From: Methylobacterium sp. 10
GTDB lineage: Bacteria > Pseudomonadota > Alphaproteobacteria > Rhizobiales > Beijerinckiaceae
DNA: 52,286 bases
Assembly: GCF_000519085.1 (NCBI RefSeq)
Contig: NZ_KI912577.1
Span: forward strand, 1,436,992 to 1,489,277
Direction of reading: 5' to 3'
Shown: positions 8,306 to 16,917 of the stretch, piece by piece
How positions within the stretch are numbered: the stretch's first letter is position 1
Layout: every line of letters begins with the position of its first letter
Made by a program: the position numbers and the translations under genes
The notes under the pieces: model-generated
The model's database searches: none
The model's input: only the letters and a program-made list of their open reading frames with translations
Told to the model about the DNA's origin: nothing

Positions 8306-9589
8306 TCACGCGCCTCCGCCCGGCCTTCCCGGGCCCAGACCATTGGTGGAGGCGGGCTTCTGCAGTCCGCCGCGCCGGCTCATCCAGGGCGGCAGGATGA
8401 AGCGCTCGGTGTTGTATGGCTCCGGCGCGATCATCGAGAGCGGCTTCCGGTGGTCGTGGATCTGATAGAAGATGTGCGGCATGCCGAGTGACGGGTCGTG
8501 GGTGACGACCGGATAGGGCACTGCGGCCTGCCAATCGGGATGATAGCGGATCGTGCCGTGCACGCTCCGATAGATCATGCCCTTTAGCGCCCTTGCGACT
8601 CTGCGGTTCTGCTCGAAATCACCGGGAGCTCCCGAACCGCCGGCCATGGCGGCGGCGACGGCGTAGTGGTGCATGTTACTGTAGGATTGGCATCCAATCG
8701 TCGCGCTGGCGCCCTCGCCGAAGCGAGCATTGTATCGGGCCTCGAAGCTCTTCCCGACCTCGTCACGCAGGAGGCCGATCACGGAAGAGACGATGATGCC
8801 GACGCTCGCTTCCTGGGCGATGTCGGCAAACGTCCGGTGCATCGCCCCGTACTGCAGATAGACGAGGCAATCGATCGGGTTCTCCATGAACTGCCGCTGG
8901 AAATAAGCGAGATCGCCCGCGTAGAAGTGCGTGTTCGCGACAACGGCCGGATTGGTCGCGCGAACCTCGTCGATGACCTGCCGCCATTCGGTCGTCGGCG
9001 TTTGCACGATCTTGGGACCGAAGCAGAGGCGCCAGCCGTAATCGACCGCAGCGGCCGCCATCGATTGCGCGATGACGATGCTGTACGGCTTCGACCCGGC
9101 GATGATGGCCAGGCGGTCGGAACTCGGCGTCCATTGTCCGGTATCGCGAAGCCACGATATGAATTTGATGAAGCCGGGCCCGTACCAATAGTCGGCCGGA
9201 TCGGCCATGAAGCATCCGAAGTAGCGCTTCGGATCGCTCATGATCGTGTCATGGTGCTGCAGCAGCGTGTTGGCGTGGACGTAGATGATCCCCGCATCGG
9301 CAATCGGTTCGTATTCGGAGTTTTGAGGACCGATATTGTAGCCACAGATGATCGCATGCACCTGATGCTTCTCGATCAGCATGCGTGCGGCCCCGACGAC
9401 CTCCTCGGCGGTCTGCCGGCAGGTATCGGCGAAGATCGGCTGCAACTTGCGCCCGAGCAGTCCGCCTTGGGCGTTCAGCTCCTCGACCGCGAGGGTCATC
9501 CCGTTCCGGAATTCTGCGCCATCGGCGGCAGATGGCCCGGTCAGCGGGATCATACTCCCAATCGGGATCGGCGGCAGTTCGACGGACAC
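8306..9589 (-). CDS. AmiC-like amide-binding protein without signal peptide, probable cytoplasmic sensor
   Basis: A 427-residue periplasmic-binding-fold protein of the AmiC/UrtA group: IPIGSMIPLTGPSAADGAEF at the N-terminus, NGMTLAVEELNAQGGLLGRK, and a GYNIGPQNSEYEPIADAGI region where transport proteins have GCYTS. It starts directly with MSVELPPIPIGSMIP and has no hydrophobic signal, so it should stay in the cytoplasm, as AmiC of Pseudomonas does when it controls the amidase antiterminator AmiR. It is the third gene of an operon with a response regulator and a soluble hybrid kinase, with its start 22 bp after the kinase stop. Inference: it binds an imported amide and tunes the kinase. An uptake role is unlikely without export. 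The C-terminal tail is Gly/Pro-rich. Confidence 0.8.
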   Translation of the reverse strand: MSVELPPIPIGSMIPLTGPSAADGAEFRNGMTLAVEELNAQGGLLGRKLQPIFADTCRQTAEEVVGAARMLIEKHQVHAIICGYNIGPQNSEYEPIADAGIIYVHANTLLQHHDTIMSDPKRYFGCFMADPADYWYGPGFIKFISWLRDTGQWTPSSDRLAIIAGSKPYSIVIAQSMAAAAVDYGWRLCFGPKIVQTPTTEWRQVIDEVRATNPAVVANTHFYAGDLAYFQRQFMENPIDCLVYLQYGAMHRTFADIAQEASVGIIVSSVIGLLRDEVGKSFEARYNARFGEGASATIGCQSYSNMHHYAVAAAMAGGSGAPGDFEQNRRVARALKGMIYRSVHGTIRYHPDWQAAVPYPVVTHDPSLGMPHIFYQIHDHRKPLSMIAPEPYNTERFILPPWMSRRGGLQKPASTNGLGPGRPGGGA

Positions 9590-9611
9590 TCGCTTGGCCC
9601 CACGTTATCGA

Positions 9612-11159
9612 TCAGTCCGGCCGGCGGATTTGCTCAGGCTCGAACAGTAGATTGTGCATCAAGACGCGCAGACGCGGCGGGCTGGCCGGCTTGATCAGAA
9701 CCGGCAGGCCAGCCTCTCGAATGCCGTTGAGAACCTTCGGCTCGGCGTCAGCCGTGACGATGAAGGCGGGCGTCTCCGTCCCGAAGGCTTTTCGCAACTC
9801 GCGAACCACCTCGAGGCCTGTCCGGCTGGTCAGGTTATAGTCGGCGATGATCAGGCGGACCTGCGCGCCGCCTCGCGCCAGCCGTAGGGCTTCGTCCTCG
9901 TTCGCGGCAGCGTGAACCTCGATGCCCCATCGCTGGAGCAACTGCGTCATGCTCCGGCGCAGAATGTCGTCATCCTCCACCAGGAGAACCGGAACGCCGA
10001 CGAACTCGCCGGCGACGGCCTCGCTGATCTCGGCATCCCCGCCTTCGCTGTGCCAGATGTTGCCAAAGGGCACGGTCACCGAAAAGATCGAGCCGTGGCC
10101 CGAACGGGACCTCAGGCCCACTGGGAGTTCCAGCAAGTCGGCGAGCCGCCTGACGATGTTCAACCCGAGACCGAGCCCCGTCTTCTCGCTGCGCCGCTCG
10201 TCCGTGACGCGGTAGAATTCGTCGAAGACACGCTCACGATCAGCGTCTTTAATGCCACGCCCGGTATCGACGATCTCCACCCGTAGGAGTTTTCCCTCTT
10301 TGCGGCAGCCAATCACCACTCCGCCGACCTCTGTGAAACGGATGGCGTTGGCGACGAAGTTGCTGAGTATGCGCTCAAGCAAGGCCCGGTCCGTCGCGAC
10401 CGTGTCGCGCGGCGTGACGAAGCGCAGCCTCAGGCCCTTCTCCTCGGCCTGATGTCGAAACTGGATGTTGAGGCGCTCGAAGAGCTGGGAGAGTTGGAAG
10501 CTCGTGACGCGCGGCTTGATCCGCCCCGCATCGAGCTGTCCGATCTGGAGCAGCGCTCCGAGTAGGTCTTCCATAATGAGCGCCGCCACGCTCATCGCGT
10601 GAAGCATCTCTGCACGCGTCTCCTCATCGGCCTCGCGCATGCAGCTGTAGATGAGGATTTTAAGCGATGCGAGCGGCTGGCGCAGGTCGTGGTTGGCTGC
10701 CCGCAGGAAGCGCGACTTCGCCTCGTCGGTAGCTTCGGCTGTCTCCTTGGCCTCGCGAAGGGCGTGCTCGTTCCTCTTCGTCGTGGTGACGTCGGAATAG
10801 GTCGCCGCCATGCCACCGTCGCGCGTTGGACGCTGCGTCACGTTCATGACGAGGCCGGCAGCGAGGATATAGTCGGCTGATTTCTCCCGTCCGAAATCCG
10901 CAATCTCCTCCCGAACCCAACGGTTGGGATCCTCGAGTACGACCTCCCGTGAGTGGGCGAGGCGGATCACGAAGTCGTCGAATAGCTCGCCAGAAGCCGG
11001 GGCGATGCCAAGCGTGCGGCGGAGCGTTTCGTTCACGTGGACTAGGCGCCGGTCCGGCCGCCAGATCGTGATCCCGCTGGGCAGCGCGTCCAGTCCCGCC
11101 AGGACCGCGGGGTCCAGGGCAGGGGGGATGTCCGTTTCGTGATCGGCCTTTTCAGCCAC
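9612..11159 (-). CDS. Soluble hybrid histidine kinase (PAS, HisKA, HATPase, receiver)
   Basis: A 515-residue sensor kinase with no membrane segment. An N-terminal PAS domain (GITIWRPDRRLVHVNETLRR, about residues 25-130) is followed by a short coiled linker. The phospho-acceptor helix RAANHDLRQPLASLKILIYS comes next (about residue 157), then an ATPase domain with NFVANAIRFTEVGG, VDTGRGIKD and GLGLGLNIVRRLADLL. The C-terminal receiver domain begins VPVLLVEDDDILRRSM with phospho-Asp in LIIADYNLTSRTG (near residue 440). Its start overlaps the end of the response-regulator gene by 8 bp, so the two are translationally coupled. With no transmembrane sensor, the input is probably cytoplasmic, plausibly the AmiC-like protein downstream. 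Confidence 0.88.
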   Translation of the reverse strand: MAEKADHETDIPPALDPAVLAGLDALPSGITIWRPDRRLVHVNETLRRTLGIAPASGELFDDFVIRLAHSREVVLEDPNRWVREEIADFGREKSADYILAAGLVMNVTQRPTRDGGMAATYSDVTTTKRNEHALREAKETAEATDEAKSRFLRAANHDLRQPLASLKILIYSCMREADEETRAEMLHAMSVAALIMEDLLGALLQIGQLDAGRIKPRVTSFQLSQLFERLNIQFRHQAEEKGLRLRFVTPRDTVATDRALLERILSNFVANAIRFTEVGGVVIGCRKEGKLLRVEIVDTGRGIKDADRERVFDEFYRVTDERRSEKTGLGLGLNIVRRLADLLELPVGLRSRSGHGSIFSVTVPFGNIWHSEGGDAEISEAVAGEFVGVPVLLVEDDDILRRSMTQLLQRWGIEVHAAANEDEALRLARGGAQVRLIIADYNLTSRTGLEVVRELRKAFGTETPAFIVTADAEPKVLNGIREAGLPVLIKPASPPRLRVLMHNLLFEPEQIRRPD

Positions 11160-11841
11160 GATCCCTCGCGGCCAGCGGGCCGAAATGCCGGATTGCGTAA
11201 TGCACCGCTTCGGCGCGATCGCGCATGTTCAGGCCCTTCATGATGTTGCCGAGATGGACGCGGACCGTGTGGCTGCTGAGTTCGAGTTCTGATGCAATCC
11301 TCTTAACCGAGTAACCCTGACCCAGCAGAAGGAGGATATCCTTCTGGCGATCGGTTAACACGCCCGGGTCGCGCTCAAGCGCAACTCTTTCGGAAGGCAG
11401 CTGTACGTAGGAAGGTGTGGCGGAAGAGGCGACGGCGCTTCCCGACCGCTCGATGATGCGCCTCGGGAAGGAAACCTCCCCCTCCAGCACCCGTTCGAGC
11501 GCGCGTTCGATCTCCTGGCCTCCGGACGATTTCGGGATGTAACCGATCACGCCGTGCCCGAGGGATCTCATGACGTGGTCCACATCCTCGTGAACCGAGA
11601 TCACGACGACCGGAACGTCGGGAAACGAAGCGCGGAGGCGACGGAGGCCATCGAAATCCGAGAATCCCGGCATGACGAGATCGACGAGAAGCAAGTCCAC
11701 ATCGGGATGAGCTTCGAGAGTTGCTTGAGCCTCGTTGAACGTTTCTGCCTCGAATAGCTCGAGAGATTGTCGAAGGCCCCGCAAAACTTGTTTCAAGGAT
11801 TCTCGCACGACCCAGTGATCGTCGGCGATGAGTATTTTCAT
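11152..11841 (-). CDS. LuxR/NarL-family response regulator
   Basis: A 229-residue regulator, first gene of the sensing operon. The receiver begins MKILIADDHWVVRESL, has phospho-Asp54 in LLLVDLVMPG, the Thr/Ser switch in VVVISVHED and Lys in GYIPKSSGG. The C-terminal NarL-type HTH is LTDRQKDILLLLGQGYSVKR then IASELELSSHTVRVHLGNIM. Start chosen at 11841 because the receiver begins there; an upstream in-frame extension to 12021 is Arg/Pro-rich and unlike the family. It is the best candidate to bind the motif shared by the importer and dmfA promoters. No regulator is encoded next to dmfA itself except the unknown minus-strand gene at 12.0-12.5 kb. Confidence 0.88.
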   Translation of the reverse strand: MKILIADDHWVVRESLKQVLRGLRQSLELFEAETFNEAQATLEAHPDVDLLLVDLVMPGFSDFDGLRRLRASFPDVPVVVISVHEDVDHVMRSLGHGVIGYIPKSSGGQEIERALERVLEGEVSFPRRIIERSGSAVASSATPSYVQLPSERVALERDPGVLTDRQKDILLLLGQGYSVKRIASELELSSHTVRVHLGNIMKGLNMRDRAEAVHYAIRHFGPLAARDRG

Positions 11842-12025
11842 GCGAGCAGGACCGCCCCGTGTCTTAACACTACGCCTAACGCGACAGCGGTACCTCCTGG
11901 GAACCACCAACCTAACAGCCTTAACCGCCATGACAGTTTGCTGGCAAGGGGGCGGTGGACAGCGTGAGGCGGGCATCCGTACGAGTTGACTCGCAAGATG
12001 CCGAGCATTCCGCAAAAACATCTAG

Positions 12026-12484
12026 TTACGAATAACTAAAGCGTCCAATTCCCTTGAGGGTGCCGCCAAGCTCGGTCACTTCGCGCGCGGGCAGGCGGCT
12101 ATGAGGTCCACTCATCGCCGCTTGGTAATGGCCTGGCGACCGTCGGGGATAAGCGGTCGGACCAGGTCGAGCCAGCGCTGAGAACTCCAGTGGATGCAGC
12201 TTTGTAAGGTGCTCTACATCCTCGGAAAACAACGCAAGTAGGTTCCCGGCGATTAAGCGCTTTGGCGTATAGTGGGGACCTTCGATCGGCTCGGTGACGT
12301 GCCCGCTGAAGAACAGGCCTTCGAGCAGCCGTTCCTTCAAGTTGTCGCTGGCTATCCGGGCGTCGGCGAGACTCCGCACCGCCCCCGCAGATAAAGCGCG
12401 GGCCGGCTTTCCGATGAGGGAACTGGTCGGCTTCGCCGCGAGCGCTTCTTGCAGTTGCACACCCATCGGCCCTTTTGCACACAT
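12026..12484 (-). CDS. Hypothetical protein, divergent from dmfA
   Basis: A possible 152-residue protein starting MCAKGPMGVQLQEAL, with helical Ala/Leu-rich N-terminal part (KPARALSAGAVRSLADARIA) and a Pro/Ser/Arg-rich C-terminal part. I recognise no family. A second overlapping minus-strand frame (12099-12482) is also open, which weakens the case. In its favour are the position between the sensing operon and the dimethylformamidase genes and a sensible start next to the divergent promoter region. It could be a small regulator or non-coding. Confidence 0.35.
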   Translation of the reverse strand: MCAKGPMGVQLQEALAAKPTSSLIGKPARALSAGAVRSLADARIASDNLKERLLEGLFFSGHVTEPIEGPHYTPKRLIAGNLLALFSEDVEHLTKLHPLEFSALARPGPTAYPRRSPGHYQAAMSGPHSRLPAREVTELGGTLKGIGRFSYS

Positions 12485-12509
12485 AGTGCGCAGAGAATGC
12501 TAATTAAAA

Positions 12510-12549
12510 CGTCTAGATGAAATAGCGGAGTTTATTGACGTAACGTCTA
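12510..12549 (+). promoter_or_regulatory. dmfA upstream regulatory region: shared motif plus direct repeat
   Basis: CGTCTA (12510-12515), 5 nt, AATAGCGGAG (12521-12530), matching the importer promoter motif at 3172-3195. The octamer AACGTCTA occurs twice (12508-12515 and 12542-12549), 34 bp apart start to start, about three helical turns; the second copy is preceded by GACGT, making GACGTAACGTC. The region is AT-rich and ends about 130 bp before the small-subunit start codon. Confidence 0.55.
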
Positions 12550-12679
12550 AACTGGGCGTAGTTTTTAATTCGCAGAGCTAAACAGAAGGATCGTCCCTTC
12601 TGCAATTAAGGGCTGCACTCCGTTCGGTCATCCTATCACCGCGCCCCAGGTCCCGGGCGCCTCAGCCAAGAGGAACGCA

Positions 12680-13120
12680 ATGGAACCGATTCCTAAAAAG
12701 GGCAGCCCGGAGCGCCAGCGTCTGATCGATGAGCACAAGGCGTGCATGGATTCGATGAAGGGCGTAGCCGGAAATTCTGTCCTGCTCTGCGAAACGCCCG
12801 GTGACACGACGGTGCTGACCGGTGGTGTGCATGCTGACCCTGTCCTCAAGCGGGTTCTGCTGCGCATGCGGGGCGAGAGCCCAAAGGGTAAGCTTATCGT
12901 CATTTGCACGAAGATCGACGGGGAATGGCGGATCGGCAGGTTGTCAGGCGTACGGGGCGTGCCGCCCGAATTCGTTGGCGACAAGATCTACACCGACGAG
13001 CAGGAGATCCAGCACGACATCTTCCTGATGCGCCTGGACGAACTTTCGGACAACTACGGCTTCCCGGACGATTTCCATGAAGGCTGGAAACGCAAGGACG
13101 ACAACTGGCCGATCACCTGA
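12680..13120 (+). CDS. dmfA1: N,N-dimethylformamidase small subunit
   Basis: A 146-residue protein starting 8 nt after AGGAACGC. Known DMFase small subunits are about 130 residues, all-helical at the start, with a C-terminal part where a GK-hydrophobic strand leads to a YTDEQEIQHDIFLMRLDEL-like helix. This protein has GKLIVICTKIDGEWRIGRLS near residue 70 and that helix near 106, which matches what I recall of the family (TEEEAMHAVFLKRIEDV). It does not carry the catalytic iron; it caps and stabilises the large subunit in the alpha2-beta2 or larger assembly. The N-terminal 60 residues are more divergent. Identification rests mainly on the C-terminal similarity and on the large subunit encoded 106 bp downstream. 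Confidence 0.82.
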   Translation: MEPIPKKGSPERQRLIDEHKACMDSMKGVAGNSVLLCETPGDTTVLTGGVHADPVLKRVLLRMRGESPKGKLIVICTKIDGEWRIGRLSGVRGVPPEFVGDKIYTDEQEIQHDIFLMRLDELSDNYGFPDDFHEGWKRKDDNWPIT

Positions 13121-13226
13121 TCCGCCACCCGCCGTATCCCCATCACCGAAACCGAACTTGGCCGCGCGTCAGGCCGGAGAGAGCGCTCCCCCGAGGAGAG
13201 TTCGCGCCCCATTGAGGATTGGTCCG

Positions 13227-15659
13227 ATGAGTTACATGAGGTTGACCGGATACGCCGACAAATTCGGTGTCCACCCCGGGGATACGATCAAGTTCTACGT
13301 AAACTGCGATGGTCCGTCCGAATACAAGGTCGAGATCGTTCAGGTCATCAATGGCGACACCAATCCGCGAGGGCCGGGCTACATCGACAAGCTGATCGAT
13401 GCGTCGGTGAACGGCACCTACAAGGGCCAGAAGCAGATCATCCACGGTGGCTCGTACGGTTACGTGCCGGATGCTAAGGGCTTCCACGTCGAAAGCTTCA
13501 CGCTCCAATGCTGGGTCTGGCCTACGGCGCCCAAGACTCATCAGCGCTACTGGAAGCATGGCGCCCAAGGCCTCGTCACCAAATGGGCCAACGATAGCGG
13601 CTACGGCCTCTTCATCAACGAGGACGGCTGTCTCGAACTCCGCATCAACGAGCACCGGATCACCACCGGCATCCCGATCCGCGATCACGCCTGGCACTTC
13701 TGCGCGGCAACCTTCGATGCCGCGACCGGTGATGTCGTCCTCTATCACGAGCCTCAGGTCGTCTATGCGCTCGATCCCGAGAGCCCGCCGGTCGAGACGA
13801 ATCTGAAGCTCTCCATCGCCCACGCTCCGATCCCGGTCGCCCTCGCGGCCTATGTGAAGACGCTGGCCCCGGACGATCCGCTCGCCCAGTCCTCAAAGCC
13901 GGCCGGAGTGGTCTTCGCCGGCAAGTATAACGGCAAGATCGATAGCCCCCGCATCTGCAATCGGGCGCTGTCGCGCGCGGAGATCGAGATGATGAAGGCC
14001 GGTGCGCAGCCGGGCCTGACGGAGCGCCGCAACAGCGGCCCGACGGGCAAGCTCTCCGAATGCATCGTCGCGGCCTGGAACTTCTCGGCCGGCATCGACA
14101 CGTTGTTCTGTAAGGACGAAGGCCCTTATCGCTTCGACGCGACCCTGGTGAACTGCCCGAATCGGGCCATGACCGGCTACAACTGGTCGGGCCAGAACTT
14201 CGACTGGAAGCATGCTCCGCAGGAATACGGCGCGATCAGCTTCCACGACGACGACGTCGACGACGCCCGCTGGGTCTCGGACTTCGAATGGGCGGTGCCC
14301 GAGACCGGCGTGAAAAGCCGGTTCTACGGCGCCAAGCTCACCACCTCTGACGGTGACGAGGACTTCATCCCGTTCTGGGTGGTGCCGCGCGTTGGGCAGG
14401 AGACGGCCAAGATCGCCGTCATGGTCCCGACCATCAGCTACATGGCCTATGCCAACGAGCACGTGGCCTGCAACGCCGGTGGCGCCGAACTGTTCGTTTA
14501 TCGCGTGCCGATCATGCAAGAGCAGAACATGTTCCTGTCCGAGCACCGCGAATACGGCGGCTCGATCTACGACACCCACACCGACGGCACCGGGATATCG
14601 ATTTCGTCGCGCCTGCGGCCGATCCTGTCGATCCGGCCGAAATACGATCACTTCCTGGCGCAGGCCCCGTGGCAATACCCGGCCGATCTTCATCTCATCT
14701 ACTGGCTGGAGACGATGGGCTACGAATACGACGTCTTCACCGATGAAGACATCACCTATGATGGGCTGGCCCGGATCGAAAACTACAACGTCATCATCAC
14801 CGGTTCGCATCCGGAGCATAATTCGGGTGCTCAGCTTGATGCGCTCCACAACTATACGCAGCGTGGCGGTCGCCTGATGTATATGGGCGCGGACGCTTGG
14901 TACTGGGTCCACTCCTACCATCCCGGCTACGCCGAGAAAGGCCGCGGTATCGTCACCGAGATGCGCCGCTGCGAGTCCGGCATCCGGACCTGGCGCGCGG
15001 ATCCCGGCGAGTACTATCACCAGGGCACCGGCGAACTCGGCGGCATGTGGCGCTTTCGTGGGCGTTATCTGCACTCAGTGGCGGGGGTCGGCATGTCCTC
15101 GGAAGGGTTCGACGTCTCATCTTACTTCTCGCGAACGCCGGACAGCCTCGACGAGCGCGTGGCTTGGGCCTTCGAGGGCATCGGATACGACGAGAAGCTC
15201 GGAAATTTCGGTCTCGTCGGTGGCGGTGCGGCCGGTCTCGAGCTCGACATCGTCGATACCATGCTTGGCTCGCCGCCCCATACGCTGGCGGTCGCGACCT
15301 CGGCGGGCCGCCACACCGAAGCTTACCTCCTCGTCATGGAGGATTTCGGCTTCAACCAGCAAGGCCTCGACGGAACGACCCATCCGCGCGTGCGTGGCGA
15401 CATCGCCTTCCACGAGACGCCGAACGGGGGCGGCTGCTTCGCCTTCTCGTCGATCGCGTTCTGCGGCTCGCTGCCCTGGAACAATTGCGACAACAACATC
15501 TCGCGGCTCGTGAAGAACGTGCTCGACCGCTTTTCGACGAACGGGCCGCTGCCCGCTCCGCCGGCCAATGCGATCAAGCACCGCGGCCGCGCGGACTATG
15601 ATCCGACCCCAATTGAGCACCAGAGCCGCAAAGCCCGCGGCGAGCCGCTACCGGCCTGA
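13227..15659 (+). CDS. dmfA2: N,N-dimethylformamidase large (catalytic) subunit
   Basis: An 810-residue enzyme (family about 760) that hydrolyses DMF to dimethylamine and formate. Start 13227 (MSYMRLTGYADKFGVHPGDT) is where family similarity begins. An N-terminal beta-sandwich and a LamG/ConA-like domain (about residues 85-250, FTLQCWVWPTAPKTHQRYW) precede the catalytic part, which has a glutamine-amidotransferase-like fold. The mononuclear iron site known from the Paracoccus enzyme (two Tyr and one Glu, with a nearby His) appears conserved: Tyr405/Tyr408 in TISYMAYANEH, Tyr448 in GGSIYDTHTDG, and His528-Pro-Glu530 in GSHPEHNSGAQLD. The C-terminal tail after IKHRGRADYD is longer than usual. 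It is the second gene of an operon with the small subunit upstream and the Rieske-like gene 129 bp downstream. Confidence 0.93.
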   Translation: MSYMRLTGYADKFGVHPGDTIKFYVNCDGPSEYKVEIVQVINGDTNPRGPGYIDKLIDASVNGTYKGQKQIIHGGSYGYVPDAKGFHVESFTLQCWVWPTAPKTHQRYWKHGAQGLVTKWANDSGYGLFINEDGCLELRINEHRITTGIPIRDHAWHFCAATFDAATGDVVLYHEPQVVYALDPESPPVETNLKLSIAHAPIPVALAAYVKTLAPDDPLAQSSKPAGVVFAGKYNGKIDSPRICNRALSRAEIEMMKAGAQPGLTERRNSGPTGKLSECIVAAWNFSAGIDTLFCKDEGPYRFDATLVNCPNRAMTGYNWSGQNFDWKHAPQEYGAISFHDDDVDDARWVSDFEWAVPETGVKSRFYGAKLTTSDGDEDFIPFWVVPRVGQETAKIAVMVPTISYMAYANEHVACNAGGAELFVYRVPIMQEQNMFLSEHREYGGSIYDTHTDGTGISISSRLRPILSIRPKYDHFLAQAPWQYPADLHLIYWLETMGYEYDVFTDEDITYDGLARIENYNVIITGSHPEHNSGAQLDALHNYTQRGGRLMYMGADAWYWVHSYHPGYAEKGRGIVTEMRRCESGIRTWRADPGEYYHQGTGELGGMWRFRGRYLHSVAGVGMSSEGFDVSSYFSRTPDSLDERVAWAFEGIGYDEKLGNFGLVGGGAAGLELDIVDTMLGSPPHTLAVATSAGRHTEAYLLVMEDFGFNQQGLDGTTHPRVRGDIAFHETPNGGGCFAFSSIAFCGSLPWNNCDNNISRLVKNVLDRFSTNGPLPAPPANAIKHRGRADYDPTPIEHQSRKARGEPLPA

Positions 15660-15788
15660 TCCCCACGATCGATCTCTGGGCCCTCTATGGGGCTCAGAGT
15701 GAGGACGGGAGGTGTGCAAGCCCCGCACGCCTCTCGTCCAACCCCTCTCGCCAGCGCTGCCCTCCGGATGCCTGCTGCAGGAATGCCG

Positions 15789-16913
15789 ATGTCCGTCAGA
15801 TCGCTCCCGGCTGCCCCGCACAACATGCCAGCGGCCGGCTTCGTTACGGACCGCCCCGATCTCGGCCATGCCGCGGAAGGTTGGGATCTCTCCGATCCCG
15901 CCTTCTTCGCAGAGGCGCTGGATCCGGCCGAGCCGCATCATCTTCCGCCGACGGCGTATCGCTCGCTCGCCTTCGCCAACCTCGAAGACGATGCCATCTG
16001 GACGCGGAACTGGGTCTGTATCGGGACGCAGGAGGAAATTCCGAAGACGAACGATCTGCTGCCCTTCACGGTCGGACATCATGGCGTTCACGTGCAGCGC
16101 CGCGCAGATGGCGGCCTGGTGGGGCGTTTCAACAAGGCTCAGCACGGCGGCTGCCGCGCGGTGCCGCTTCAGTGCCAGACGGGTACCAAGACCCGCTGCT
16201 CCTTCACTGCCTGCGGCTATAGCCGCGACGGCCTCCCGCTCTCGGCCGCACCGGATGGCGGCCCGACGCCGGCCATGCACCAGTATCTCGGCCTGCGCCC
16301 GGAACGTCTGCTTCCCGTCGCTGTGCGGACCTCCGGGTCGATGATTTTCGTCAACCTGGATGCCGGCACCACCTCGGAGCCGCTACAGAACCTCGCCTTC
16401 GAGGACGAGACCTCCGGCCCCGTCGCGACGGTGCTAACCTTTCGTCGCACGTACCCGGCCAACTGGAAGCTTGTCCTAGGGGCGCTCGCGGGCGGCGAGG
16501 TCGCCTTGCCGACGAGTGACAGCTTATGGCTGACAACGACGCTGAGGGACGGCAGGCTCGCTGAGGCCCGGATACTGTTTCCGAATCTCATCCTGTTTTC
16601 GTCGCCCGGTGAGACCTGTGGCGTCATCGTGCAGCCCACCGCCCTCGGCGAGACCCTGTGCCGGGTCGCCTTGTTCGGAAACCGGGCACGGGGCGCGGGC
16701 GACTGGCTCGCCGAAATCGATGCTCGCGTCTGGCGCACCACCGAGCTTCAACGAGACCTCGACGTCCGGGAGGCAAATCCGGCCCGCCGACACCCTCTCC
16801 CCAACGCGGCCGAGCGCTGGCTCCACAGGCGTCTGGCCGCTGCCGTCAAGGCACGACCCCGCATCGAGGCGACTGAACCCCTCTACGCGACGGCAATAGG
16901 CAGAAGGCGCTGA
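15789..16913 (+). CDS. Rieske-oxygenase-like protein with degenerate metal sites
   Basis: A 374-residue protein with the layout of a Rieske non-heme iron oxygenase alpha subunit but without intact cofactor sites. WTRNWVCIGTQEEIPKTNDL (about residue 71) is the usual lead into the Rieske domain. Where the family has N-x-C-x-H and C-x2-H, this has FNKAQHGG (Cys replaced by Ala117, His119 kept) and CSFTACGY (Cys137 kept, His replaced by Thr140). The catalytic stretch normally NWK-x-ENxxECYHCPxxH reads NWKLVLGALAGGEVALPTSD near 225, with both iron His absent. It is therefore unlikely to be an oxygenase; a structural, chaperone or ligand-binding role is possible. Start 15789 follows GCAGGA; the next gene starts 4 bp after the stop. 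Operon position suggests a role with dimethylformamidase. Confidence 0.75.
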   Translation: MSVRSLPAAPHNMPAAGFVTDRPDLGHAAEGWDLSDPAFFAEALDPAEPHHLPPTAYRSLAFANLEDDAIWTRNWVCIGTQEEIPKTNDLLPFTVGHHGVHVQRRADGGLVGRFNKAQHGGCRAVPLQCQTGTKTRCSFTACGYSRDGLPLSAAPDGGPTPAMHQYLGLRPERLLPVAVRTSGSMIFVNLDAGTTSEPLQNLAFEDETSGPVATVLTFRRTYPANWKLVLGALAGGEVALPTSDSLWLTTTLRDGRLAEARILFPNLILFSSPGETCGVIVQPTALGETLCRVALFGNRARGAGDWLAEIDARVWRTTELQRDLDVREANPARRHPLPNAAERWLHRRLAAAVKARPRIEATEPLYATAIGRRR

Positions 16914-16917
16914 GCCC

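Noticed and set aside
8666..9694. 342-codon plus-strand open frame
   Set aside because: Antisense to the AmiC-like gene, which has clear family motifs; no motif in this frame.
12551..12575. Possible sigma-54 promoter before dmfA1
   Set aside because: TGGGC and a later GCA occur, but the GG/GC spacing does not fit the -24/-12 rule.
13893..15074. 393-codon minus-strand open frame
   Set aside because: Antisense to dmfA2; Val/Asp/Arg/Gly-rich shadow.
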